64,000 bases of DNA from Ancylostoma caninum (lineage: Eukaryota; Nematoda; Chromadorea; Rhabditida; Ancylostomatidae), in the NCBI GenBank assembly GCA_037903475.1, contig JBAJFG010000080.1:496001-560000 (forward strand), given 5' to 3'. Shown here one piece after another: positions 11,701-20,779 of the stretch (position 1 is the stretch's first letter; each line of letters starts with the position of its first letter). The notes beneath the pieces were generated by a model that searched no databases, was not told the origin of the DNA, and saw only the letters and a program-made list of their open reading frames with translations. A program made the translations under genes and the position numbers.

Positions 11701-12153
11701 CTGGGCGTTGCGCAAGCAGGATGAGAATGCGGTCAGCGTCGTCGAACGCTCCATCGAGAGGGTGATGCTAGGAATAACCCGCCTCACGCAAGTGAGGGCT
11801 GGAATACGGAGCTCCACCCTTCGTCAGCAATCGAAGATCAGGGACGCTGCCGCTTACGCCAAGTTGAGTAAGATTAGGTGGGCCGGACACGTGATGCGTT
11901 TTAACGACAACCGTTGGACAAGAGCCGTCAGCGACTGGACTCCACGGGACGTTAAGCGCACGACAGGAAGACCACCGACCCGATGGTCAGACTTCTTCAC
12001 GAAGTCCTTCAAGGGTAGATACGATGCTCTCCGTGTCCCTCGAACGAACAGAATCCACTGGACAACTCTGGCTCGCGAGAGGGACAAATGGAAGGATTGC
12101 TGGCGCCCGCTCGGTACACCCGAAGATCAACGGGAGTCAAGGTGATCAAGGTG
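8739..12153 (+). mobile_element. Full-length RTE-type non-LTR retrotransposon, copy 1
   Basis: The element runs from CACGGATCTCCCTCATACGA (8739) to the tail TCAAGGTGATCAAGGTGAT (12153) and is bounded by an exact 13-bp duplication. The 5' region of about 560 bp precedes one long endonuclease/reverse-transcriptase frame that ends eight bases before the element end, leaving almost no 3' UTR and a short 9-bp-repeat tail (TCAAGGTGA) instead of poly(A); both are RTE traits. The length (3415 bp) agrees with copy 2 (3419 bp) once the same ends are used. The frame stays open upstream to about 8804 without an ATG, so the untranslated leader is in frame. Likely recent and possibly still able to move. 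Confidence 0.93.
9302..12145 (+). CDS. RTE ORF: AP endonuclease plus reverse transcriptase, intact
   Basis: 947 codons from the first Met of MMTVCTFNARTL (9302) to TGA (12143-12145). Domains in order: an APE-type endonuclease (about residues 1-250) with IGLTETRR (catalytic Glu), GDFNAKIG near 9728 and SDHR near 10004; a linker rich in Arg/Lys/Glu; a reverse transcriptase with APGPDRIRPEHLK, KKGDPQDIGNYRPI, LKKAFDSV, RGVRQGDTVSPKLF and the active-site FADD at 11324-11335; then a thumb and C-terminal region with YLGREVN, ALTYASETW, WAGHVMR and GRPPTRWSDFF. The protein nicks target DNA and copies its own RNA from the nick (target-primed reverse transcription). No frameshift or stop was seen. A start further upstream is possible because the frame is open to 8804, but copy 2 has a TGA in that leader, which argues that translation begins at or near 9302. 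Confidence 0.93.
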   Translation: MMTVCTFNARTLASEASIEDLMMQARKIRYDVIGLTETRRHRPLNATFDTGEELFLGTCDSRGVGGVGVLVNTNLVMNIDSFEQLTTRIGRLRLRRCGSIPALTIFVAYAPTSSYDEGDIEAFYMDLEKFYREDHTFYKIIVGDFNAKIGPRRTPEELHIGTHGLQWNEQGERLSEFIMTTKTIHGNSQFQKPTSLRWTWESPGGEYHNEIDHIIVNRRFCLTDVGVVPKFYTGSDHRLLRARFFFSRKGEKAVKFKRRSPKPVINWDLFTSLAGFWEDAVVDNIDEEYDRLVQHLRDSAKSAEGLRVTKRRLSYETLELIRQRGAARAAGNYQLTSELAKRCREAIKEDLKERRAAVLAEAAEAGKSIRCTRRDFANRKTKMSALRRPDGTISSSRRVMEKVIYDFYSDLFDSHVHLPQCHLREDGYVVPSVLPSEIRHAIKSVKNRTAPGPDRIRPEHLKNLPPILITTLARLFTRYLSECKVPNQWKTSRTVLLYKKGDPQDIGNYRPICLLSVVYKLFTRVILNRIERTLDEGQPCEQAGFRKGFSTIDHIHTVTRLIEVSREYKMPLCLTFIDLKKAFDSVETEAVLEALGNQGIPTQYIKVFRELYSNFTTRISPFYDDITIDVKRGVRQGDTVSPKLFSATLEDVMRKLEWDSMGVQVDGRRLSHLRFADDIVLITPTISEAEQMLADFEDACGKIGLQLNLTKTMFMKNGWVPDAPFSLNGTTISECSSYVYLGREVNMMNDLAPELGRRKRAAWGAYKSIEDVVKKTKNTRLRAHLFNTTVLPALTYASETWALRKQDENAVSVVERSIERVMLGITRLTQVRAGIRSSTLRQQSKIRDAAAYAKLSKIRWAGHVMRFNDNRWTRAVSDWTPRDVKRTTGRPPTRWSDFFTKSFKGRYDALRVPRTNRIHWTTLARERDKWKDCWRPLGTPEDQRESR

Positions 12154-12166
12154 ATAGCCGTTATCC
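12154..12166 (+). repeat. Target-site duplication, right of RTE copy 1
   Basis: Second copy of ATAGCCGTTATCC, directly abutting the tail repeat. Confidence 0.9.
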
Positions 12167-12470
12167 TGCTGAAATCAGCATTTTCTTTCGACTTCTGTCC
12201 GGCCGCAGCCACGCCAGAATTCAGCACCTGAGAAGCACGGCAAAACCCAAAGGAGGATGCGGGAGGAGCATGCTCCATGTGAGAGCGTCGACAGCCAACT
12301 AGGTCCCGCTTCATTTCTTGCGCCGCAATGCATACACCACTCGACAATCTCTTTGGGACAGGCAATACATAGACATGGTTAAATATCAAACGTTGATGTA
12401 TTTTAAGAAAAACAGAACTATTGACAGAAATGAAGGTACATGGATCCCCAAATATTGAGGAGCTCAACGC

Positions 12471-12756
12471 AACAATCTGACAAAAGCTCTGCAGTAGCCG
12501 TTGCGCGACTATCGCTCATGGAGACACCTTGACTGCTGCTGCTCCGTGGCTGCTGTACGCTCGAGCCAACTGGTGGTGTCCAGCCCATCACCAGCTGTAG
12601 TTCTCTGGCAAACGACTAATGTTTTAGAACATTTTGTGCCAATCAACGTTATGAAGAAATATCCGCGAACATCTAGAACAGCGTATTTTACTATGCCCAA
12701 AATGCTACATCTCTAAAGTGCCAACACTACGGATACAGCAAATTTGTCAGATTGTT
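12471..12756. mobile_element. Small inverted-repeat element (286 bp)
   Basis: Bounded by AACAATCTGACAAA (12471-12484) and its exact reverse complement TTTGTCAGATTGTT (12743-12756). The interior has no coding capacity. The superfamily is unclear because no convincing target duplication flanks it. Confidence 0.5.
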
Positions 12757-14463
12757 CCCCGGATTAGATGGTGAAGGCAATATTATTAATGCTGCCATTT
12801 TATGGTTTTCTACAATACATCTTCGATACTATTGGTAATACAGCAAATATTCGCCATAAACGGTGCCTCCAACTCTTCAGATATCTTATTAGTGCTAAAT
12901 TCGGAATAGTTTTGCTTGCTTTACAGTATTTTGAAATTTGGTTAGATGTGATCTATGAAAGTTATCTTAGAAGTATGCTTGAAATGCAGAAAAGAAGAAT
13001 AAAGGATAAGAATTGCATCCAAGAGAGGGGAAATATATCAAATCACAACCTACGTTTGCTTGTTGCTTTAGCAAAAGTCAAAAAAAACACGTGGCTGAAC
13101 TGAAAATGAATTTCAAAGAAACGTTTCTTTACCACAAATGAGGGTTCCACGCGTAATAGACTTTCTGTGAATTTCTTACATTCCACTGCTTCTCCTAAAA
13201 CTCGAAATATATTTGAAAATAGAGGATATTTGATACAGGGGTGATTGCTATGAAATGTGAAAATTAGTTGTAAGTATATTATTATGCATATTTATGGTAA
13301 TGAATAGGTAAGGTCTGATGAACCATTTCGACAGTCCTTCGCATATTTTCTACCAGATTTTCAGCCCTGCATTTCAGTGCACCACAGTAGTGCGTACGGA
13401 TGTATTTGAAACATCCAGACTTGCATCAACGGAATGCCACCTTTTCGCTCTCTCGAAATAATGGAGGTGTCGAGTTTCTTTTGCCAACTGAAACTTCTAC
13501 TCCTAAATGATGAAATTCAGGAAGAACCGAAAAATCCAAAAGTGATGGAAAGCCTCGATAGAGCAAGAAATGCTCTTTCGACTGGCTAAAAACGCTTTCC
13601 CGAATGATCACAAATAGAGGAAGAATAAACGAATTGAGAAAAGACAATTAGGATCTACTTGAGAACCTAACATCTCTTATTCTGTTTTAGAATTTATCCG
13701 AACATGGATGACGAAAGGCCCAGAAAAGTAGAGACACGCAAATTAACAGAATGAAATCACCATTCTTTGCAAGTCATATCAGAACTTTCACGCGTAGTAC
13801 ATAAACACCTGGAAGTCACTGCGGTGCGGTGACTGGGGAGTAAATCTGATAAAGACTATAACTGGTTAGCTCTGTGAATGCAAACTTCCGGTTTTCTCAA
13901 CTTCTCACCAGACCGAACCATCCTCTGCATTGATTGTTATAAATTGCAAGTGCAGCTTCTGGAGGGAGGGCCTTTACGTCCCGTCGAAAAGGGGGCGTGG
14001 CTAACGATGCCCCATGGATATGCGTGTGCTACGCAGCTTCTGCTGACAGCCACGCGAACTTACAAGAAATAACCAGCAAAGATGAAAAAAATCGAAGATT
14101 TCAGTGAATGAAAACAGCATGTCTTTGATGCTTCGAAGCTCTTAAAATTACGGGTTCGAAATTATGGACAGTGTATGTAGAAGTGGTTTTTACTGCAACC
14201 GCTCAAAAATGATATCATGTGATGAAGTGGACGGGGATTTTGTGACAAGCACAACAACTAACCTTCTACATTAAAAGAAAAATATCCCGCAAAATCCTCC
14301 GGGTATACATATCTCAACTCAAAGTTTAATCTCAAAATCTTCATTTTTAAACCTAAACAAAAATTCCATCTAACTGCTTTTTAGCTTTTAGTTTATCATT
14401 ACTGGTAAGAAAAAGTGGTCCAAATGCTCAATAGTCACCCCCCCCCCACCCTCCCTTCTTCAG
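12757..14463. other. No supported gene
   Basis: A 111-codon plus frame (12768-13103) is AT-rich and lacks splice context. 13950-14010 carries a GC-rich block (GGAGGGCCTTTACGTCCCGT) that looks like a repeat fragment. A 10-C tract lies at 14438-14447. The 5' exons of the plus-strand gene ending at 14721 may be here but I could not define them. Confidence 0.3.
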
Positions 14464-14721
14464 GAATGTATGTGGCTGCCAACAGAAGCACCGCATCACA
14501 TGCATATCCTAGGAGCATCATATGCCATGCCCCTTTTCCGACGGGAGCCGAAGGCTACGCCGCCCAGCTCTTTACTACACGAAACATATACTGAGAAAGA
14601 AGTAAGGAAATGGAAAACGTGTTACTTATGTAGTGGATGCAGAAACAAGCGAAGAAAAGACAGAAAAAGGCCGTTACTAATTACGGAAGACGCTCACCAT
14701 TCAATTCTCGCTCAAGATTAG
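14464..14721 (+). CDS. Terminal exon of an unrecognised plus-strand gene
   Basis: A CCCTTCTTCAG acceptor at 14461-14463 is followed by 85 open codons to TAG at 14719-14721 in phase 0. The C-terminal part is basic with a CYLCSGC cysteine cluster followed by RNKRRKDRKR, which could be a nuclear or metal-binding segment, but I recognise no family. It ends 18 bp from the stop codon of the convergent minus-strand gene, so their 3' UTRs must overlap. Upstream exons are not identified. Chance is possible. Confidence 0.4.
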   Translation, partial: ECMWLPTEAPHHMHILGASYAMPLFRREPKATPPSSLLHETYTEKEVRKWKTCYLCSGCRNKRRKDRKRPLLITEDAHHSILAQD

Positions 14722-14739
14722 ATGCGGCATGGTCGGACT

Positions 14740-15128
14740 CTAAGTGTATCTCACGGACTGCTTCCCCAGCCGCCTAAATTGTATTTCGTGTAGGGGCAAC
14801 GGTAAATGAATTACTAAACCGACTTTGACATCTTGTGCAAGTTCCGCAGCCTGTACACTGGCAATCTGATTTTCCATTGCCATTATTCCTTCACAATCTT
14901 CCAGTGTAGACATGTCACGAATGATAGTAGGATCTAGATTAGAAAAAATCATCTGAATGAACATGCTTAATAGCTTCTTCCTAATAACTACCTCTTTGCT
15001 TCAGTATACGACCGCAATTCTGAAATGATTTGCTACCAGATGCATTACCAGCAACCTCCTAAAAACCGGCTGTTCAGGAAAAGAATACCATACTATTGAC
15101 AGTTTAATTAATATGTGAGATCTACATA

Positions 15129-15226
<98 letters not shown>

Positions 15227-15945
15227 CGTCCACAAGAAAGTCGATAGTGTGAGATGAATTTACGTTAAATAAGTTGAATTGTTGTTTGCTGTTAACCTGA
15301 TTTCTTGGTAGGTTGACACGGTGTTTGTTCGTAAATTGTGAACCAGCGTCTATTTTGCTCATACAATCTACAAATGAATTATGTACTTCGTCGAAGTATG
15401 TCTACATACAGCTGAGGAAGAAGGAAAACTTACCACCAGTAGATGTGCTGTTGTTCTTTGTATCTTTACGCAATGCGTGTTTAACAGCGTTCATACTGTA
15501 GTTCGTAGAGTTCTCACAACTGTTGCAACCACTTTCGTCGTCTCTCACATTGACAACAGTTAAGGCGCAATTCTTCACCGACAAATCTGCTGCGGGAACG
15601 CTGAAGTATCAAACAACCACGAGTCTACCTGATTCAATGAAAAAAGAAGCACAATGCAGCTTACATAGTGCTCTCTTCTCCTATTCCCGACACGTGGGGC
15701 TCCTTTTCATCTTCATGCTTACAGTGCTTCATCTGTATATCCGACTCTTCAATTTCCTTGCGTTTTCTCTTTTCTGCTCTTAAAAGATACGGATGATCTA
15801 CAGCATTTGCGGAAATTTTCAATTTGAGGTTTTGCAGTTATCCAAGGCATTGAAGAACGCAGAACTCACGCTTCTCAGATAACTGAATAAGGCAAACGCA
15901 GCAGAACCTGCCAAGCCACACCCCCAAGATATGGAAGGCAGACAT
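14740..15945 (-). CDS. Unrecognised six-exon gene, 235 residues
   Basis: Exons 15945-15870, 15797-15665, 15600-15434, 15367-15297, 15058-14992 and 14933-14740 (stop TAG 14740-14742) join with consistent phases (1, 2, 1, 0, 1). Acceptors are CTGTAG, CTTCAG, TTGTAG, TTTTAG and TCTAG; donors are GTGAG, GTAAG, GTAAG, GTTAAC and GTAGT. Five junctions restoring frame by chance is very unlikely. The chosen ATG lies two bases after CCTCTTGCAG, which could be a spliced-leader acceptor. The protein has a CCVC motif near the start, a basic segment (RAEKRKRKE, possible nuclear signal), a Ser/Asn/Cys-rich middle and a C-terminus with acidic [12 protein letters not shown] recognise no domain. The fourth intron contains a 95-bp AT microsatellite. 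Confidence 0.7.
15131..15225 (+). repeat. (AT)n microsatellite, about 95 bp
   Basis: Uninterrupted AT dinucleotides inside the fourth intron of the minus-strand gene 14740-15945. Tyr/Ile open frames across it are artefacts. Confidence 0.97.
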
Positions 15946-16097
15946 TGCTGCAAGAGGAAGAACTGCTGCATTCCGTTCTGAGGGCAGCAAACCGCGTGTT
16001 TCGGCTGCGTTGAGGGGGCTAGTTGCTGCTCGATTGACTGTAGTGTCGTTCAACCTGCGTTCTGCCCCTCATGTCCTGCGTTGTACCTGCCCCCTGC

Positions 16098-16133
16098 CAC
16101 GTGGCGACCCGCCCCCTGGGAGGTTTATATAAG
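16098..16133 (+). promoter_or_regulatory. Candidate TATA promoter with E-box
   Basis: CACGTG at 16098-16103, the GC-rich GACCCGCCCCCTGGG at 16106-16120 and TATATAAG at 16126-16133 stand in promoter-like order on the plus strand. No plus-strand gene is supported downstream, so this may be the promoter of an LTR or other transposon fragment (16140-16440 is GC-rich with repeated GTGCGGAGCGGATG). Function uncertain. Confidence 0.3.
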
Positions 16134-16630
16134 CCGGTGGTTGAGCACCAGAGCTTTGTCGTGTCTCCGCTTCAGTGGGGACAATAAGAACCCTGCGAGG
16201 CTCGCCAGGTCGGCTGAGTCCCGGGTAAAACCGTGGCCCGATGCAAAAATCGGTCAGATGAGATCCGTGCGGAGCGGATGCGTGCGGGTGCGGAGCGGAT
16301 GTGGAGATCGGCGTGGGATCGGTGCGTCCACCAAGAGCTATCGCGGCGAACACGCACGCGTTCGGGACTATTTTTGGATGAGCTTGGGTAAGCATCGTTC
16401 TACCCAAGTCTACAGTAGGAACACAGCCCTGCGCCCAGATTGAGCTGCAGTCCTAGGTTTGAGACATGCAAACCAGTTCATCGCCCCCGAAACACAGCCT
16501 TTAAGGGGCGAACGCAGCTCGTGGGGTGACAAACGTGTTCGGCCTGTATTTGCCGTCTCCGAATCTCTGAGTTAGTGCTGTGGTCTATAAACTCTACCAG
16601 AGTAGACGGACAGTCCCGCAAAGAAAAAAA

Positions 16631-16661
16631 AGAGAGAGAGAGAGGGAGAGAGAGAGAGAGA
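16631..16661 (+). repeat. GA-rich simple repeat
   Basis: An (AG)n run with one interruption, immediately downstream of the stop codon of the minus-strand gene ending at 16668. Confidence 0.8.
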
Positions 16662-16667
16662 AACAAA

Positions 16668-19155
16668 TCACCTCTTCCGATGACGGCTTTCCCTCCTCTC
16701 CGCCTTACGATGTCGCCTTTTCTCCCTGCGATCGTGTCGTTCACCATCGAGTCTTTCTCGCCACATCTCTAGCAAACGTTCCAACGATGGCGCATGCGCC
16801 ACCAAAATTGCAGTGCGACCATCGTTGTCGATAGGGATGTCCTGGAAAAGTGATCTATCAAAAAAACAAAAAAAAAAACAAAAACAAATCACTTTCTTGG
16901 CCACGAATGCTGCAGTTTGCACAGGTTCTACTGCTAAAATTGCTAGCTGTGATGTTCAGCGCTCCGCCCTTTACAAATTCCGGACAAGAATGGATGTATG
17001 TATAGTGTAGCGCGACTTCGCTTTCTGCGATGCAGGAACGATTTACCATCACTGCACATACATAGATAGGCTGCTACGATACTACGTACAGTCTGTCCGA
17101 AACGACGGTCCGCCTACGCACGCGGAGATCGAGAGGCGGCGCGGCTGGGATGCTGCCAAGTCGTCCACGTTACAGCCAAATCATTGGCCAATACCATGAA
17201 GATAACGATGAAGCGTGATACGCAGATTAAAGATGATGACGTGGACTGCTGGCAAACGTGGCTACCTCTCGATCTCCGCGTGCGTGGGTGGACTCGTCGT
17301 TTCGGACAGATTGTACAACTCAGGCACTTTCAGCGGACGATCCGCGGGCCAAACCCTTGGTTGCGGACGGGCCGCGGACCCAAAATGTGGGCGGAGCATC
17401 GCAGCGGACCAGCCGCGGTCCCATTCTGAACACGGACCATCCGCGCGCCTTAATTTTGGCGTGAACTGTGAAACAACCGCGACGAAATATTACAGCATTT
17501 TATTCATTTGAATTCAAATTGCCGCGAACCCAGTGCTGACTGAACGTCGTATCTATTCTACCTATTTTTCGTTTGTTTTGAGTGTCTTGGTGTGGGGTGA
17601 AGTCATACACGCTTTGGTTTTAATCGTTTCCCGTTTTCGTGTACATAGAGGAATGCTCTTGTTTTACATTTTTTAAAATTTAGGGTCACTTGAAGTGCGT
17701 TACTGCCTCTCAGACCTCAGACAATTGTCGGAGAAGGCGAAGTGACAGAAGAAGTTGCGTCTGGCGCCGCTTCACAAGCTGAGCAGCCGAATCAAGCAAT
17801 GGTACAGTGAGGCTGAGAAGTTCAGAAAGAGCACATCGTCAGTTGGTTACTTCTTTATAATTCTTAGCTTACCTGTCATTTTTACTAATTCATCTAGTGA
17901 ACAGCTATAGATATGTACTACGCATTATACTTTTGAAGGGAATACGCACTACGGCTGCATCTATGGGTGACAGAGAAGAAGGCCTTGAAGTTCATAACCT
18001 TTTACAGTGAGTTCGTTTCTGTAGTTCCCAACGTCACTGTTATTAAGGCGTGTTTGGGTTTTCAGAGATACGAATGATCTATACGACACCTAATAAAGCA
18101 GGCAGTGCAGGCGGCAAGAAGGGTGTATATATGAATATCGATATATAGTGGATATGTACAATACTCGTGACGCCACGGTCACTGATGTATTGTACACCTC
18201 CTTCTACTTATTCGTTCATTCTTGTCTGATATTATTTCAAGCTGTATAGACGTTGTCACGTAGACTCCTGTCATTTGAAGCTATATTTGCTTTGTTTGTA
18301 CTAAGATAATGGTAAAATAAATTAACCATCTATTATATGTGATGTTAACGTTTTGTCCATTTGTGATATGAAGCGTTTAGACTGTTAAAGAAAAGGTAGA
18401 GGACGGAGCTATTCACCGGTTCTCAGAAAGGCGCGCGGCTGGTCAGTTGAAGGCACGCGGCTGGTCCGCTAACAAGCAGCAGCGGACGGCCCGCGCACCC
18501 AAGTCCTGGCGAATTCTCAACCCTTACGCGGGCCGTCCTGTATTGGGTGCGAGCGCCGTCCGCTGAAAGTGCCTGAGAATGGACGTCGATGGAAGTGCAT
18601 TTTCAAAGGACTTGGGAAGCACGTGACGCAGCCGCACCGTACACGCTGAAAGCATAGCTAAAATATCAAACCACAGGATTTTTTTGATTCCTTGTAGGTG
18701 ATACTTGGCATCAAATGAAATGAACAACTATCAAGAAAACCCGGACTTGCTATTGCAGCGGCGATTCAAGCGCGCGGCGGCCCGCGCCGCGTGGCATCTC
18801 GGGTACGCAGGAAGCGCACTTCCTGCGACGCTCACTCTACATTTGGCAACTAATACACGAAAATAACTGTATACAGATCAAAGCAGAAAGTACATACCTG
18901 ACCATGTTGGAATAAGGGCAAGACAATCCAGTCATCGAGGTTATTCTCACTTGGCAGAATAGTCGAAACGTAACGAACAGAGAGATTCTTCACGTGTTTC
19001 GTAAAGTCAATGGTCGGCGCGTACTGCGCTTCCAGCTGAAAAGAATAAGGAACTCCAGTAAGAGTAGGGTTGAAAAAAAAATGTGAGGTACATACCCTAC
19101 TTTCTGGATTGGATGCTTCAAGCTGACGAACGAATGCGGCCCGATCCTTATTTAG
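16668..19155 (-). CDS. Unrecognised gene, last four exons, basic C-terminus
   Basis: Exons 19155-19096, 19035-18898, 16946-16893 and 16841-16668 (stop TGA 16668-16670) all join in phase 0. Acceptors TTTCCAG, TTTTCAG, ATCACAG and TTTCCAG; donors GTATGT, GTATGT and GTGATT. The joined 141 residues contain DFTKHVKNLSVRYVST, DDWIVLPLFQHGQ, then LAILAVEPVQTAAFVAKK, DNDGRTAILVAHAPSLERLL and a strongly basic tail (REKRRHRKAERRESRHRKR). VAHAPSL is reminiscent of the second-histidine region of histidine phosphatases, but no RHG motif is visible, so I do not assign that family. The last exon could also end earlier at GAAGAG|GTGATT. 5' exons are not found; a 39-codon open stretch at 19412-19528 is a weak candidate. 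The 1.95-kb intron carries two inverted-repeat elements. Confidence 0.55.
17089..17313. mobile_element. Tc1/mariner-type foldback MITE (225 bp) with TA duplication
   Basis: Left end CAGTCTGTCCGAAACGACGG, right end the complement of CAATCTGTCCGAAACGACGA; TA lies on both sides (17087-17088 and 17314-17315). Arms extend inward through CCTACGCACGCGGAGATCGA on the left and its match ACGCACGCGGAGATCGAGAG on the right, so the element is nearly all stem. A CAGT start and TA target are typical of Tc1-like elements. It lies in an intron. Confidence 0.8.
17319..18577. mobile_element. Inverted-repeat DNA element (1.26 kb) with GC-rich subterminal repeats
   Basis: A perfect 21-bp terminal inverted repeat: CTCAGGCACTTTCAGCGGAC(G) at 17319-17339 and its complement at 18557-18577. 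Inside both ends are clusters of GCGGAC, GGCCGCGGACC and CAGCCGCG motifs in direct and inverted order (17335-17450 and 18420-18560), the kind of subterminal repeats transposases bind in hAT- and CACTA-like elements. AA flanks both sides; no longer target duplication is seen, so the superfamily is open. No transposase frame is visible. It begins five bases after the Tc1-type MITE ends. Confidence 0.7.
18582..18760 (+). repeat. Dispersed repeat R, copy 1
   Basis: Begins GACGTCGATGGAAGTGCATT followed by CGCAGCCGCACCGT; its second half contains the inverse of a CAAGTC.GGGTTTTCTTGATAG block. Both halves recur at 40262-40425, with the second half inverted relative to this copy. Confidence 0.55.
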
Positions 19156-19666
19156 CTGGAAAGAAATCGTTTAACAACAGTCGATCGTAGAATCGTTGGA
19201 TTTCAATTCCTAGTATGAATGTAAGCTTCAATTTCTGCTTGTTCTCAGCCAAATATGTCACATGCGTGTCAGTACATACATGACATAGCGAAAATATTAA
19301 AACGAACCACGTCATCCATCGCCACCGCACTCCACTTGTAATGTTGAGAAACTAATGAGGCATTAAACGTCTTCAACACAGAAGAGAACTCACTTGTTAA
19401 TGCCTGGTAACTTTGTTAAGCCGAGACACATCTGTGATTACGAGGTGCCAACTGGGGTCCACCATGACTTCAATGCGTTTAGTAGTTCTGTATGTATCGG
19501 TATGGACCAGTTTATGCCAAAGCGCTTCCTATATGCAACAGAAGCTGAGTGTTTGTGCACGAATCGGCAAATCGGACGTCCTCTGTGTTAAATGCAGGAC
19601 TTTCCACAATTGTCATTTCGACGCGTCGTGCTGCGCCGTTTTTGGATTACGGGGGTAAAATGGAGT

Positions 19667-19677
19667 GGGGGGGGGGG
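19667..19677 (+). repeat. Homopolymer (G)11
   Basis: Eleven consecutive G just outside the foldback element at 19688. Confidence 0.9.
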
Positions 19678-19687
19678 CAGTTGGTAT

Positions 19688-19834
19688 TAGTCGATAATAT
19701 GACGTGTTCTACACGTTCTGACTTGTTTGCCTTTCACGTAGCTACTGTACATTAAGAGAGCTAACAAGTCAGAGCGTTCTGGACGTGTCAGCTAACAAGT
19801 CTGAACATGAAAGACAGGTCATATTATCGACTTA
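19688..19834. mobile_element. Foldback element (147 bp)
   Basis: Left arm TAGTCGATAATATGACGTGT through CACGTTCTGACTTGTT; the right arm is the complement of TAAGTCGATAATATGACCTG through CAGACTTGTTAGC. Arms of about 40 bp with mismatches flank a short core. No coding capacity. Confidence 0.6.
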
Positions 19835-19873
19835 TATCAAGTGTTGGTTACAGATACAGACACTCGAAACGGA

Positions 19874-20020
19874 CGCAGTCAAGAGTCAGGACCGCGACGC
19901 GGCTCTCTTGGGCAGAGTCACGGGAGCTCGGTATAGTGTGCGCCTGCGTCTGTGTTCATGAGAGCCCCGCCGCGATCTCGATTCTTGTCTACGTATGTAC
20001 GTTTGGAGTTTCCTATACAT
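19874..20020. repeat. Hairpin repeat, family H, copy 2
   Basis: Same order of blocks as 412-534: GTCAAGAGTCAGGACCGCGA, GCTCTCTTGGGCAGAGTCAC, AGTGTGCGCCTGCGTCT, CGATCTCGATTCTTGTCTAC, then GGAGTTTCCTATACATCACG. It forms an imperfect hairpin. Confidence 0.6.
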
Positions 20021-20432
20021 CACGTGGAGTGTGGCAACCTCTGACGCTGCTGCTTGCGACAGTGACAGCAGTGACTATCGGTTGTGGGCGTGGCGGCACT
20101 GCGACCGCTGATGCTGGTGATGAGCGATCGCAAGCCTTAGCGGGGTGGCGGACAAGACGTACGCCGCGACGCCACCGCGCCGCACGCGTACGCTTTTCAG
20201 GTTCTTCAAATTTGACCCACTAAGTGACAGCGGTGGCCACCATGTTACAGTTTGTGGGTTCCGATAACACTCATCTGTCCCTTTCAAGCTCAGAAAAGTT
20301 GTCCATATCCACGCAGAACTGCTCGTACCTTAGAAGGCTGCAGCCTCGACGCGCAGCCTGAATCGACCAATCACAGACCAACAGCGTACCCCTTGTCACG
20401 CAGCCACTTTAGCGACCGACCGTCGCCACGGT

Positions 20433-20444
20433 GGGGGGGGGGGG
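20433..20444 (+). repeat. Homopolymer (G)12
   Basis: Twelve consecutive G. Confidence 0.9.
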
Positions 20445-20521
20445 CAGAGTTCAGCAGAAGTCTGGTTCGAGCAAAAAAAATACGAAGACCTTGATCCAGC
20501 GAAAAATCTTCGAAGCCTCTA

Positions 20522-20777
20522 CTCATTGTCGGTTAACTGTGTTGTGTACGGACGCACTCCGTGTATTACGTCGGATAAAAACCGTAGCAGAATCAGTTTC
20601 CATTTGCTGCCATCCTTCCCTCAATTGCTGCTCAGGCTTTTCTCCTCATAGCAGAAATTGCCGAAGAATGGCAGCAGTTGAGGGGAGGATGACACCAGCT
20701 GAAAGGAGATGCTGCTAGGATTTCTACTGGACGCAATAGGCCGTTCAGGCTGCGTTAGTGCTGCACGATCATAAGAG
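20522..20777. mobile_element. Diverged copy of the 253-bp MITE family
   Basis: Flanked by TA on both sides (20520-20521 and 20778-20779). The right end GGCTGCGTTAGTGCTGCACG..CATAAGAG matches the family's right end with changes, and the middle holds the family's GCTGCCATCCTTCCCTCAATTGCTGCTC block. The 256-bp length agrees with the intact copies. Confidence 0.6.
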
Positions 20778-20779
20778 TA

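Noticed and set aside
9181..12467. Minus-strand and offset frames of 60-150 codons inside RTE copy 1 (and mirror frames in copy 2)
   Set aside because: Shadows of the reverse-transcriptase gene; the same shadows occur in both copies.
12768..13103. 111-codon plus frame, hydrophobic
   Set aside because: AT-rich, no splice context and no recognisable motif; chance is sufficient.
15108..15362. Tyr/Ile-repeat frame
   Set aside because: Translation of the AT microsatellite in an intron.
16838..16922. Histidine phosphatase assignment from VAHAPSL
   Set aside because: No RHG catalytic motif in the gene and the distance between candidate motifs is far too short.
19412..19528. Extra exon of the 16668-19155 gene (39 open codons in phase 0)
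   Set aside because: The donor GTTACC is weak and the same DNA is open in another frame (RRVEMTIVESPAFNTEDV), which looks like repeat-derived sequence.
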